Shown one piece after another: positions 1 through 7,476 of a DNA stretch of 64,000 nt (positions within the stretch are counted from its first letter, which is position 1; each line of letters starts with the position of its first letter). The DNA comes from Roseibium marinum. Lineage in GTDB: Bacteria; Pseudomonadota; Alphaproteobacteria; Rhizobiales; Stappiaceae. Made by a program: the position numbers and the translations under genes. The stretch covers positions 414,343 through 478,342 of the forward strand of contig NZ_PPCN01000002.1 of assembly GCF_002906165.1 (NCBI RefSeq), read 5' to 3'. A model generated the notes under the pieces. It made no database searches. It worked only from the letters and a program-made list of their open reading frames with translations, and was not told the origin of the DNA.

Positions 1-720
1 GAGATGATACCGGCCACTCGCATCCGTCACTGAGCCTGCGGCAATGTCCGCCAGGGCGGCTTCCGGGTCCAGGCCTTCGGGGAGCTGAGATCCGATCACC
101 TTCGTGCCATCCGGGGTGTCGATCACCACCGCCAGCGGCACGCCGGTTTCCGTTGTAAACTGCTCCACGAATTTTTCGTGGAAGCTCAGGCCGAATTCCA
201 CCGAACCGACGTGGGACCCGTCGTGAACGATTGGAGCGATCCCGCGGTTTCCAAGGCCCGCGACACCTTTTTCCAGTCCGGATATGGGTGCGCCGCGGGT
301 ATTTGTCGCCACGACCGTGTGCCGGAAGCCGGACAGGTCGTCGCCGAATTTTTCCGGCTTGTGAACCCGCAGGAAGCTTTCCGCCGGTGGCAGGTGGAAC
401 TGGAACTGGCGGATGTCGTAGGTTGTTTTCAGGGCGCCGAAGGCCGGAACGAATTCGGCGGCGAGTCCATCCCGGTCCCCTGCGGCCAGTTTTTCCTGGA
501 CACCCTTCTGGCCCGCGACGACGGTTGCCATCAGCAAGGCCTGCCTGCTGTCCGCCTGGATGCGCGATTGAAGAGCCCGTTCGGCAGCGGTCACCTCGCG
601 AGCCAGCGCCATGTCGGTGAGTTTGTTCGTCAGAAATTCGCTGAGGGAAAATGCCGATCCGGCGCCAAGCAGCGCCAGAACAACAAATAGTACCGTCAAT
701 TTTGCCCTGATTGTATTCAT
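1..720 (-). CDS. Methyl-accepting chemotaxis protein, N-terminal sensory part (runs off the left edge)
   Basis: Only the first 240 or so codons lie in the window; the gene continues leftwards. The start at 718-720 has a GGAGAG ribosome site 3 bases upstream. The product opens with a short basic segment and one hydrophobic helix (about residues 8-26), then a long alpha-helical extracytoplasmic region. A stretch around residues 118-135 reading HKPEKFGDDLSGFRHTVV is typical of the double-Cache (dCache_3) ligand domain of chemoreceptors. The HAMP and signalling domains would lie outside the window, so a Cache-containing kinase or cyclase is not excluded. The role is inferred as membrane chemoreceptor sensing a periplasmic ligand. 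Confidence 0.7.
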   Translation of the reverse strand, partial: MNTIRAKLTVLFVVLALLGAGSAFSLSEFLTNKLTDMALAREVTAAERALQSRIQADSRQALLMATVVAGQKGVQEKLAAGDRDGLAAEFVPAFGALKTTYDIRQFQFHLPPAESFLRVHKPEKFGDDLSGFRHTVVATNTRGAPISGLEKGVAGLGNRGIAPIVHDGSHVGSVEFGLSFHEKFVEQFTTETGVPLAVVIDTPDGTKVIGSQLPEGLDPEAALADIAAGSVTDASGRYHL

Positions 721-995
721 GATCTCTCCAATCCTTTGTTGTAAAGGTGGAAAGAGGTGTTGAATGAATTGTTAATGATACGAATGCCGACTCGAGAAAT
801 GCCAGTATCTACGTGTTTCTTCGGAGAAAAATATTTCAAACATGCGAATAATAAGATGTGTGTCTAGCGGCCAAGGGAGAAAATAGGCCCTGCCTGCCAG
901 CATTCTGCCCCGGACAACGCGACTGATTCGCTTTTCAGCTCGTCAGAAAGCCGGAGGGGTTGCCTGTCTGGCTGTCGACGGTCGCCGCAGGCAGA

Positions 996-1904
996 TCACA
1001 CCACCCGAAGGTCCGGCTGCATCTTGCCGGCGAGCGCCGATCGGGGCGCAATCGCGCTTTCCAGCAGGTCGTTGAGGTGCACCTCGAGATAGTCGACGAT
1101 GGGCGATTGTGTTTTCGACTGGGTATAGATTGCCAGTTCCGTTGAAGGCAGGCTCGGGAAGCCGTTGTGCTCCTTGAGAATCTTGAACCCGTCCAGAATA
1201 GCGCCCGAAGGCAGGCAGCTGATCCCGGCTCCGGACAGAACCGCGACCTGCGCGGCGGCGACGCTTGTCGTCGTGATGCGCTCGTACCATTGCTTGCCGG
1301 CGCGGGCCAGGGCGCTGAACGCCAGCTCACGGAAAGGACAGGGCTCGGGGAACAGGATCAGGGGAAGCGGATCCGTCAACGGACAGGATTCGCTCACCGC
1401 CCAGTGCAGGGGTTCCTCGACGACCCCCGCCGGTTTGGCCCTGGAGGGCGAGACCAGCGCGATCGCCAGATTGATCTCGTTGTTCGAAAGCATCTCGTGC
1501 AGCGTTGCGCTGTCCGCGACCGTCATTTCCAGTTTCACATTCGGATGGATCTTTACGAAATTGCAGAAAATCGATTGCAGCTGACCGGTCGCGTACCACT
1601 CCGGCAGACCGACATGGACGGTCCCGGTCAGTTCGGGAGCCGACAGGCGCAGGCGTGCCTCGTCATGGGATTTGAGTATGTCGGTCGCGTGCTGATAGAG
1701 TATTCGCCCGGCTGCCGTCAGGTTCATGGTGCGGGCATTGCGTTCGATCAGCGGTTTGCCGACCCGCTCCTCCAGGCGTCTGAGCTGGGTGCTGACACAG
1801 GGCTGCGTGCGGTTCAGCTTCGATCCGGCGTGGGTAACGTTGCCGGCTTCAGCTACCGCGACGAAGGCTTCCAGCAACTCGATATTAAAACGGCCGATAG
1901 TCAT
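996..1904 (-). CDS. LysR-family transcriptional regulator
   Basis: A 302-residue protein of normal LysR length. An N-terminal winged helix-turn-helix (about residues 6-65) holds the family pattern LLEAFVAVAEAGNVTHAG followed by RTQPCVSTQLRRLEE. The rest is a two-lobed substrate-binding domain (about 90-290). It is divergent from the EgtD-like methyltransferase gene, with about 150 bases between the starts, the usual layout for a LysR protein that controls its neighbour and itself. That intergenic segment is strikingly AT-rich near 1981-2035. The effector is unknown. The family call is firm; the target is inferred from position. Confidence 0.9.
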   Translation of the reverse strand: MTIGRFNIELLEAFVAVAEAGNVTHAGSKLNRTQPCVSTQLRRLEERVGKPLIERNARTMNLTAAGRILYQHATDILKSHDEARLRLSAPELTGTVHVGLPEWYATGQLQSIFCNFVKIHPNVKLEMTVADSATLHEMLSNNEINLAIALVSPSRAKPAGVVEEPLHWAVSESCPLTDPLPLILFPEPCPFRELAFSALARAGKQWYERITTTSVAAAQVAVLSGAGISCLPSGAILDGFKILKEHNGFPSLPSTELAIYTQSKTQSPIVDYLEVHLNDLLESAIAPRSALAGKMQPDLRVV

Positions 1905-2054
1905 GGTTCAATATCTCCGTTTCAACGAAAAACCGCGGTTCGGCTGAACTCTGCAATCCAGTTCCACTCAAGCATAACGTTCTATTATGGGGCGCTGCAA
2001 TTATAAATTTATCTATCGAAAAAAAATCCCGTAATCCGGGAGTCTCTTTCGTCA

Positions 2055-3104
2055 ATGTGGGTATTCGATATGACTCTAGCGCTTTCAGCCGGCCAAACGG
2101 ACTATCGGGAAGCAAACGAACCCCTCTTGTCGCTGCAGCAAAGAGTGCACCGGACGATTGCCTGGCACACCGAGTTCAGCCTCGACCGTATCGTCACGCA
2201 GGACAACAGGGTGAAATACACAAATGCCGGCCGGCGGGAGAGCGCCACCGACCATCTCGACGAAGTGTTCAGGCTCATGCGGGAGCTGAACCTGACCGGT
2301 ATCGGCTCCCCGACGCTGGGCCGCCTGAACGAAAAGGGGAATTCCTTTCGGGACGCACTTCTGCAGATCTGCGCGCAAATCGCCGGGACGGTTGGCTCCG
2401 GTCCGCTGGTCTATGTCGAACTCGGGCCGGAGCCGGTCAAGACCGGCTTCATTCTCAGGACGCTTATGGAACTGGGCGTCGTCATAGACCGGTATGTCGC
2501 GGTCGATATCAATCCGATGTCGGTTTCGCATATGCGTCCTGCCTTGCGGGAAATTCTGCCCGAAACGCCTCTGGAATTCATCACCACAAGTTTTGACGCC
2601 TTCCGTCTGAGCGATGCCGTCGAGGCCGGCGGCCCGGCCGCGCTTGTAACCATGCTGGGCTTTCAGGAAGGCAACGATGACCCTGACACGGTGAACGGCT
2701 GGCTTCGGGACATCGTGCGCCCCGGTGACTTGCTGTTATCGGAAAGCCAGCTTTATGCGGACCCGCAGATCGAGAAGATACCGGGATTTTACGCCCATCC
2801 CGCCATGCAGCGATTTTCGCGCATTGCCTTCGAACAGGCGATCGACCGCGTCGCACCGACATTGAACAGGTTCTTTCTGCTTCCGGTGCCCTTTCAGGAC
2901 GGCCGGACGGCCAGGGTGGCTATCCTGGGAGAAGAATTTTCAGATACAATCAAAGGAAGAAATCTGCACGTTTCCAACTTCTGCCTGAAATTGACCCTTG
3001 AGCAGTACCGTCATTATCGGCGGCACGGCGGATATTTCGAGATTGCCGGCGAGGCCCTGACCGATGACGAAACACTTCATTTCCAGCTCTCGCGCCGGAG
3101 ATAG
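2055..3104 (+). CDS. EgtD-like SAM-dependent methyltransferase (histidine N-alpha-methyltransferase family)
   Basis: A 349-residue protein. The region YVELGPEPVKTGFIL (about 122-136) is the SAM-binding glycine loop and YVAVDINPMSV (about 156-166) the acidic loop of a Rossmann methyltransferase. VTMLGFQEGN and the following WLRDIVRPGDLLLSE match the order of blocks in EgtD (Methyltransf_33), the enzyme that trimethylates histidine to hercynine. The C-terminal LHVSNFCLKLTLEQYRHY corresponds to the late EgtD block that helps bind substrate, but it is diverged, so the acceptor may not be histidine. No EgtB or EgtE gene is nearby. The MFS gene starts inside its 3' end, which implies coupled expression. 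An alternative start lies at 2070; GGGAG at 2038-2042 sits 12 bases before the first. Confidence 0.62.
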   Translation: MWVFDMTLALSAGQTDYREANEPLLSLQQRVHRTIAWHTEFSLDRIVTQDNRVKYTNAGRRESATDHLDEVFRLMRELNLTGIGSPTLGRLNEKGNSFRDALLQICAQIAGTVGSGPLVYVELGPEPVKTGFILRTLMELGVVIDRYVAVDINPMSVSHMRPALREILPETPLEFITTSFDAFRLSDAVEAGGPAALVTMLGFQEGNDDPDTVNGWLRDIVRPGDLLLSESQLYADPQIEKIPGFYAHPAMQRFSRIAFEQAIDRVAPTLNRFFLLPVPFQDGRTARVAILGEEFSDTIKGRNLHVSNFCLKLTLEQYRHYRRHGGYFEIAGEALTDDETLHFQLSRRR

Positions 3105-4239
3105 CGGCAACGCCGCGATGACCCGTAGCGTGACCGCGCCGGGTCTCGCCATCGTGGCCGTGACATACGGCCTGGCGCGCTATTGCTTCGGACTGTTCCT
3201 GCCGGAAATACGTCTGGAATTCGGCCTGTCACCGGAGATGATCGGTCTGATTGCCGGGGCATCCTATATGGGTTATCTGGCAGCGACCTTTGCCGGATCC
3301 TGGCTGTCCACCGCTGTCGGACCCCGGTTGCCGATTGTTCTGGGCGGCTTCGCCGCGGCTTCGGGCATGGCGATCATCGGCGCGGCTCCGGATCCGTTGA
3401 CCCTTGCGCTCGGCGTCTTCATTGCCGGAACGAGCCCGGGGCTTTCTTATCCGCCCTTCTCTGACGTCATTGTCCGTTACACCGAACAGCGCCGGCAGAA
3501 TTCCGTTTATGCCTGGATCAATTCCGGAACCGGCTTCGGCGTGGCCTTCGCGGGGCCGCTGGCCCTTTATGCGGGCGAAAACTGGCGTCTGGCCTGGCTG
3601 ATCTTCGCCGCCGTTGCGCTGGCCGTCACCTTCTGGAACATGGCGACGCTGCCGAAGCGCAACAATTTGCCGGGAAAGACGGCGATGAGGGTTTCGCTCG
3701 GCTTTCTGTTTCACAGGGCCGCCAGACCGCTGTTTCTCGCGGCACTTCTTTTCGGGGTTATCACGGCGGTTTTCTGGACCTATGCCGTCGAATTGTTATG
3801 GACGCTTACAGGAAATCCCCGTGACGCGGTCCTGTTCTGGATCGTTCTCGGAATTGCAGGCGTGACCGGCTGTTTTGCCGGAGGGCTCGTCAACAGGTGG
3901 GGTTTGCGCCGTACTTATCTGGTGCTGGCGCTTGCCGTCGGGGCGGCCATTGGCGCCTTGCCGCTGCTCATCGGTACCCGGCTCGGTATCTACGTGTCTG
4001 CGGCCAGCTTCGGCACCGGGTTCATTGTGATGACCGCCCTGTTCGGCATGTGGAGCATGCGGATTTTCCGGGAAACCCCATCCATCGGCTTTGGATTTAC
4101 CTTCTTCCTGCTTTCTCTGGGCCAGGGTGTCGGCCCGGTCGTCGGCGGATTCCTGATACCGGTGATCGGTCACTCGGCGCTGTTTGTCGCGGCCGGCGTT
4201 CTATGCTGCGGATTGACGTTGTTCAAAATACCGGAATAA
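3064..4239 (+). CDS. MFS transporter
   Basis: A polytopic protein of about 390 residues with some twelve hydrophobic segments, the size and pattern of a major facilitator. The stretch VTYGLARYCFGLFLPEIR near the N terminus, with a GASYMGYLAATFAGSWLS segment soon after, resembles the YbfB/YjiJ-type MFS proteins. If translation begins at 3064 (GAGG at 3051-3054) it overlaps the methyltransferase gene by 41 bases; an ATG at 3118 is a possible alternative that still leaves the first helix intact. The overlap argues for one transcript and a shared substrate, so export or import of the methylated product is a reasonable inference. The substrate is not readable from sequence. Confidence 0.85.
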   Translation: MTKHFISSSRAGDSGNAAMTRSVTAPGLAIVAVTYGLARYCFGLFLPEIRLEFGLSPEMIGLIAGASYMGYLAATFAGSWLSTAVGPRLPIVLGGFAAASGMAIIGAAPDPLTLALGVFIAGTSPGLSYPPFSDVIVRYTEQRRQNSVYAWINSGTGFGVAFAGPLALYAGENWRLAWLIFAAVALAVTFWNMATLPKRNNLPGKTAMRVSLGFLFHRAARPLFLAALLFGVITAVFWTYAVELLWTLTGNPRDAVLFWIVLGIAGVTGCFAGGLVNRWGLRRTYLVLALAVGAAIGALPLLIGTRLGIYVSAASFGTGFIVMTALFGMWSMRIFRETPSIGFGFTFFLLSLGQGVGPVVGGFLIPVIGHSALFVAAGVLCCGLTLFKIPE

Positions 4240-4369
4240 GCAGAAAGTCGGGCATAACACCGCATTATGGTGTCGACCATCCGTATAACCGCTATTTGCT
4301 GGATTTCTTAAAGATTGTAGGCTTCATTCAAGCACGCAATGATTGATAAGGAAATCGCGGTTGGAACCC

Positions 4370-4594
4370 ATGATCGTATCCTCTGAGAGAAAAAAAGACG
4401 TTCAACTCGATATGGCGCTTTGCCGGGCCATGTTCGAAAAGGATCCGGACAGGATGATCGAGCTGGTTTCCGAATGGCTGGAAGTCAACCGGCTCGCCAC
4501 AAGCGACAGGTTCTGCGTTCCCAGGTATCTGGACGACATGCTTACCCGCGCCAATGGCTATACCGGAACCTGGCGTCGTAACCTGGCGTCGTAA
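4370..4594 (+). CDS. Small hypothetical protein, about 74 residues
   Basis: No family recognised. The product is largely helical and charged (a central EKDPDRMIELVSEWLEVNRLA-like amphipathic segment) with no signal peptide or membrane helix. It lies 130 bases after the MFS gene on the same strand. The ribosome site is unclear: the ATG at 4370 has GGAA only 3 bases upstream, and an in-frame TTG at 4343 is possible. The last codons lie inside a 13-bp tandem repeat that sets the present stop codon. It may be a real short gene of the methyltransferase/MFS unit or a chance reading frame. Confidence 0.4.
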   Translation: MIVSSERKKDVQLDMALCRAMFEKDPDRMIELVSEWLEVNRLATSDRFCVPRYLDDMLTRANGYTGTWRRNLAS

Positions 4595-4598
4595 CCTG
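4567..4598. repeat. 13-bp tandem repeat, about 2.5 copies
   Basis: The unit AACCTGGCGTCGT occurs at 4567-4579 and 4580-4592, and a third partial copy (AACCTG) runs to 4598. Because 13 is not a multiple of three, gain or loss of a unit shifts the reading frame of the small gene that ends here and moves its stop codon. Confidence 0.9.
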
Positions 4599-4630
4599 AC
4601 ACCTAAAGTACCTGCGCCCTTTCCGCCTTG

Positions 4631-5116
4631 TCACGGTCGGTCGCTTAGTATGCTGACCCTGGTGGAAGTGCTTTCCAGATCCCGTATCAGCTGTTTCATT
4701 TCCGCGATTTCCCGGACCTGAGCCTCAATGATGCCGTCGGCAAGGTCGCGCACACGGGGATCGGTTATCTCCGCGCGCCGGCTGGTCAGGATGGCGATGG
4801 AATGATGCGGGATCATGGCTTTCATCCAGGCAACGTCACCGATCGTTTCCTGGCTGCGCACCAGATAGAGCGAAGCGGAAAAGAGGATCGCCGCTGCGGC
4901 CAGGATCGCAATATTCGCGAAGCGGTTGCGGTACATGTTCAGCATGAAGGCAAGCATGACCACCGCCATGGCCGCGCCCATATAGAGTGCCATGAAAAGC
5001 CGCGTTTCACTGAAATAGATGTGATCGGCCGCGTAGGTATTCAGATACATCAGCCCGAACATGACCGCTGTCGAAGCGGCGATCATCGCCAGGAAGCGCA
5101 GGTAGGAATTTTTCAT
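4631..5116 (-). CDS. DUF305 family membrane protein
   Basis: A 161-residue protein starting at the ATG at 5114-5116, with AGAGGA 9 bases upstream. The N-terminal half carries three or four hydrophobic segments (about residues 6-85). The C-terminal half is the DUF305 helical domain with MIPHHSIAILTSRRAEI followed by DPRVRDLADGIIEAQVREIAEMKQLI; the paired histidines and the spaced acidic residues are the hallmark of the family. DUF305 proteins are ferritin-like helical proteins often found near metal resistance genes, but no metal gene is adjacent here. A 29-codon frame upstream ends over its start codon (ATGA overlap). Function beyond the family is unknown. Confidence 0.85.
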   Translation of the reverse strand: MKNSYLRFLAMIAASTAVMFGLMYLNTYAADHIYFSETRLFMALYMGAAMAVVMLAFMLNMYRNRFANIAILAAAAILFSASLYLVRSQETIGDVAWMKAMIPHHSIAILTSRRAEITDPRVRDLADGIIEAQVREIAEMKQLIRDLESTSTRVSILSDRP

Positions 5117-5202
5117 GGTGCCGGTCCTCTTGTAACGAACGGATGAGAGCCATCGCGAGCAACGCGAGCTCCTCGTTTTATGTGACGGTGGATACCGCTC
5201 AT
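5113..5202 (-). CDS. Candidate 29-residue leader peptide upstream of the DUF305 gene
   Basis: A short reading frame begins at the ATG at 5200-5202 with an excellent AGGAG seven bases upstream and ends in TGA at 5113-5115, overlapping the DUF305 start codon as ATGA. The peptide is basic (several Arg, His and Lys) with no known motif. The strong ribosome site and exact overlap suggest translational coupling, but conservation cannot be tested here. The remaining 5203-5456, up to the ComM start, shows no other gene and should hold the promoters of both divergent units. Confidence 0.4.
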   Translation of the reverse strand: MSGIHRHIKRGARVARDGSHPFVTRGPAP

Positions 5203-5456
5203 GACGGGTCTCCTGAATCTGTCCGCCGCGATCGTCGGGTAATCTTGACAGTGGCAGGATCGACCCGTCCCGAAGGTCTTGAGACTTAACGGCCAGGGGA
5301 CCGGTCAGGTTCCAGTCGATGTTGAATTCCGGCATGCCGCCGGACGCGCCAGCCGCGCCGGAAGTCCATCCGTTCCACATTTGTTCTTGCGCCTTTTGCC
5401 CTTGTGTGCTTGTTTGGGATCTACTTTCCTCATGAGCCTTTTTGAAGATTTGGGGC

Positions 5457-6983
5457 ATGGTCAGCAAGGTAACGACAGTCGCGTTTCAGGGAATTGAGGC
5501 AGTGCCTGTGGATGTGCAGGTGCATGTCGGGCCGGGCATGGTTGCCTTCACCATTGTCGGTCTGCCGGACAAGGCGGTAGCCGAAAGCCGTGAACGTGTC
5601 CGCGCCGCCCTGTCCGCCTCGGGCCTGGCGCTGCCGGCCAAGCGCGTGACCGTCAATCTGGCGCCGGCCGACCTGCCCAAGGAAGGCTCGCATTACGATC
5701 TCCCGATCGCGCTGGGCGTCATGGCGGCCATCGGCGCGATTCCGGCGGAATTCCTGGCAGGCTTCGTGGTGCTCGGGGAACTCGGCCTCGACGGCACGCT
5801 GGCGCCCGTCGCCGGTGTTCTGCCCGCCGCCATGGGTGCGAACGCACTAGGCAAGGGCCTCATCTGCCCCGAGGCGAGCGGCGGCGAAGCCGCCTGGGCC
5901 GATCCGGACATGGATATTCTGGCGCCTCGTTCCCTCATTCAGCTCGCCAATCATTTCAAGGGCACCCAGGTCCTGTCCCGTCCCGCGGCGAAACTTCAGG
6001 GGCGTGCGGGTGACATGCCGGATCTTGCCGAGGTCAGGGGACAGGAAAGCGCCCGCCGCGCCCTGGAGATCGCTGCCTCCGGCGGCCACAATCTGCTGAT
6101 GACCGGTCCTCCGGGGTCGGGAAAATCCATGCTGGCGAGCCGCCTGCCGTCGATCCTGCCGCCGCTCACCCCGCGCGAGCTTCTGGAAGTCTCGATGATC
6201 GCCTCGCTGGCCGGTGAACTGGCCGAAGGCAAGCTGACCGACCGAAGACCGTTCCGCGCGCCGCACCATTCCGCTTCCATGGCGGCCCTTGTCGGCGGGG
6301 GTCTGAAGGCCCGGCCGGGCGAAGTCTCGCTCGCTCATAATGGCGTGCTGTTTCTGGATGAATTGCCGGAATTCAATCCGCAGGTGCTCGACAGCCTGCG
6401 CCAGCCGCTGGAATCCGGCGAGGCGGTGATCGCCCGCGCCAATCACCGGGTCACCTACCCGGCGCGCATCCAGCTGATCGCCGCCATGAATCCCTGCCGC
6501 TGCGGCCATGCCGGCGAACCCGGCCACCAGTGCCGCCGGGGCGAGCGTTGCGTCACCGACTATCAGGCCCGCGTGTCGGGTCCGTTCCTCGACAGGATCG
6601 ACCTGAGGATCGAAGTGCCCGCCGTCACCGCGGCCGACCTGATCGGTCCGGCGGAGGCCGAACCCTCCGCAACGGTGGCGGAGCGCGTCGCCGAGGCCCG
6701 CAGAATACAGGGACAGCGTTTTCTGGAGTTCGGCGTTTCCTGCCGGACCAATGCCCAGGCCCCGGCCGCCATCGTCGAGACCATGGCCAGGACCGACGAC
6801 CAGGGCGTCGCCTTTCTGCGTCAGGCCGCCGAAACGCTGCAACTCAGCGCCCGCGGTTATCACCGTGTCCTGAAACTCGCCCGCACACTCGCCGATCTCG
6901 ACGGCCAGGACAGCGTCAGCCGTATCCACCTTGCAGAGGCGATGAGTTATCGCGGTCAGGACATGTCGCGCCGGGCGGCATAA
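5457..6983 (+). CDS. comM: ComM/YifB-type Mg-chelatase-like AAA+ ATPase
   Basis: A 508-residue protein of standard YifB/ComM length. The N-terminal domain begins VSKVTTVAFQGIEAVPVDVQVHV, as is usual for the family, with a Lon-protease-like fold (VGLPDKAVAESRERVRAAL). The central AAA+ module has Walker A GPPGSGKSML (about residue 220) and Walker B VLFLDELPEF. A zinc-finger-like insert follows (MNPCRCGHAGEPGHQC), then the C-terminal Mg_chelatase helical domain. In naturally transformable bacteria ComM is a helicase that drives branch migration during uptake-DNA integration. The ATG at 5457 was chosen over an in-frame TTG at 5442 because family members start with this MV. Neighbouring genes do not suggest a competence operon. 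Confidence 0.93.
   Translation: MVSKVTTVAFQGIEAVPVDVQVHVGPGMVAFTIVGLPDKAVAESRERVRAALSASGLALPAKRVTVNLAPADLPKEGSHYDLPIALGVMAAIGAIPAEFLAGFVVLGELGLDGTLAPVAGVLPAAMGANALGKGLICPEASGGEAAWADPDMDILAPRSLIQLANHFKGTQVLSRPAAKLQGRAGDMPDLAEVRGQESARRALEIAASGGHNLLMTGPPGSGKSMLASRLPSILPPLTPRELLEVSMIASLAGELAEGKLTDRRPFRAPHHSASMAALVGGGLKARPGEVSLAHNGVLFLDELPEFNPQVLDSLRQPLESGEAVIARANHRVTYPARIQLIAAMNPCRCGHAGEPGHQCRRGERCVTDYQARVSGPFLDRIDLRIEVPAVTAADLIGPAEAEPSATVAERVAEARRIQGQRFLEFGVSCRTNAQAPAAIVETMARTDDQGVAFLRQAAETLQLSARGYHRVLKLARTLADLDGQDSVSRIHLAEAMSYRGQDMSRRAA
5461..5478. repeat. 18-bp direct repeat, left copy (inside the comM start)
   Basis: The sequence TCAGCAAGGTAACGACAG begins at the second codon of comM and is repeated exactly at 7017-7034, just past the comM stop. 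The bases on either side differ. Confidence 0.9.
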
Positions 6984-7016
6984 AGGGTCCTGCCCGCCAG
7001 GCCTTTGACCTTGCGA

Positions 7017-7034
7017 TCAGCAAGGTAACGACAG
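7017..7034. repeat. 18-bp direct repeat, right copy (after comM)
   Basis: Exact copy of 5461-5478, placed 33 bases after the comM stop codon. The two copies bracket almost the whole gene. An exact 18-mer this close is unlikely by chance. Confidence 0.9.
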
Positions 7035-7078
7035 CCAGAAAACACAATTTAGAGTCTGTATCTTTGTGTTTTCCGGCT
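7033..7078. repeat. 15-bp inverted repeat between comM and the DUF4415 gene
   Basis: The arm AGCCAGAAAACACAA at 7033-7047 is mirrored at 7064-7078 with one mismatch, leaving a 16-base loop. It is not followed by a T run, so it is not an obvious intrinsic terminator. It lies 40 bases before the DUF4415 start and may be an operator or a hairpin in the leader. Confidence 0.6.
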
Positions 7079-7116
7079 ATGCTGGGCGCCACATACTCAA
7101 ACATTGGAATCACAAC

Positions 7117-7356
7117 ATGGCTCAACCGCCCCGCCGACATACCAGCGCCATTGAAAGGGCGGAGTCCCTGTTCAAGTCGGCAACGACAAAACCGGTCGAA
7201 GAGGCGCCCAAGTCCGGCAGAACGGCGGTGCCCGTGGGCAAGGAAACGGTGTCCGTGCGCCTAGACCGTGATGTTCTGGCGCACTTTCAGGAGGACGGCC
7301 CCGGCTGGCAGGACCGTATCAACGCAGCGCTCAGAAAAGCCGCAGGTCTGAGCTAG
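7117..7356 (+). CDS. DUF4415/BrnA-like antitoxin-type protein (orphan)
   Basis: A 79-residue protein starting at the ATG at 7117 with GGAA eight bases upstream. The C-terminal half, VSVRLDRDVLAHFQEDGPGWQDRINAALRKA, is the ribbon-helix-helix-type block of the BrnA antitoxin/DUF4415 family; the N-terminal half is basic and unstructured. BrnA is normally encoded just downstream of its BrnT ribonuclease toxin, but here ComM is upstream and a ureohydrolase downstream, with no toxin-sized frame in between. It is therefore an orphan, perhaps a stand-alone DNA-binding regulator. The inverted repeat just upstream could be its own operator. Confidence 0.7.
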   Translation: MAQPPRRHTSAIERAESLFKSATTKPVEEAPKSGRTAVPVGKETVSVRLDRDVLAHFQEDGPGWQDRINAALRKAAGLS

Positions 7357-7476
7357 GGGTGGTTTGCAATGAACAGGCATGCGGCACCCGCGCCGCATTG
7401 AACGGCGCAGATACTTTCCCGGGCTCCTGATCGGTGTTGTAGTGGCGCTTCGGATCAGATCAGGAGAGTGCGTGGT

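Noticed and set aside
5117..5467. N-terminal extension of the DUF305 protein and a plus-strand frame at 5279-5497
   Set aside because: The ATG at 5116 has a proper ribosome site and family-like start; the upstream parts show no homology features and run into the comM start.
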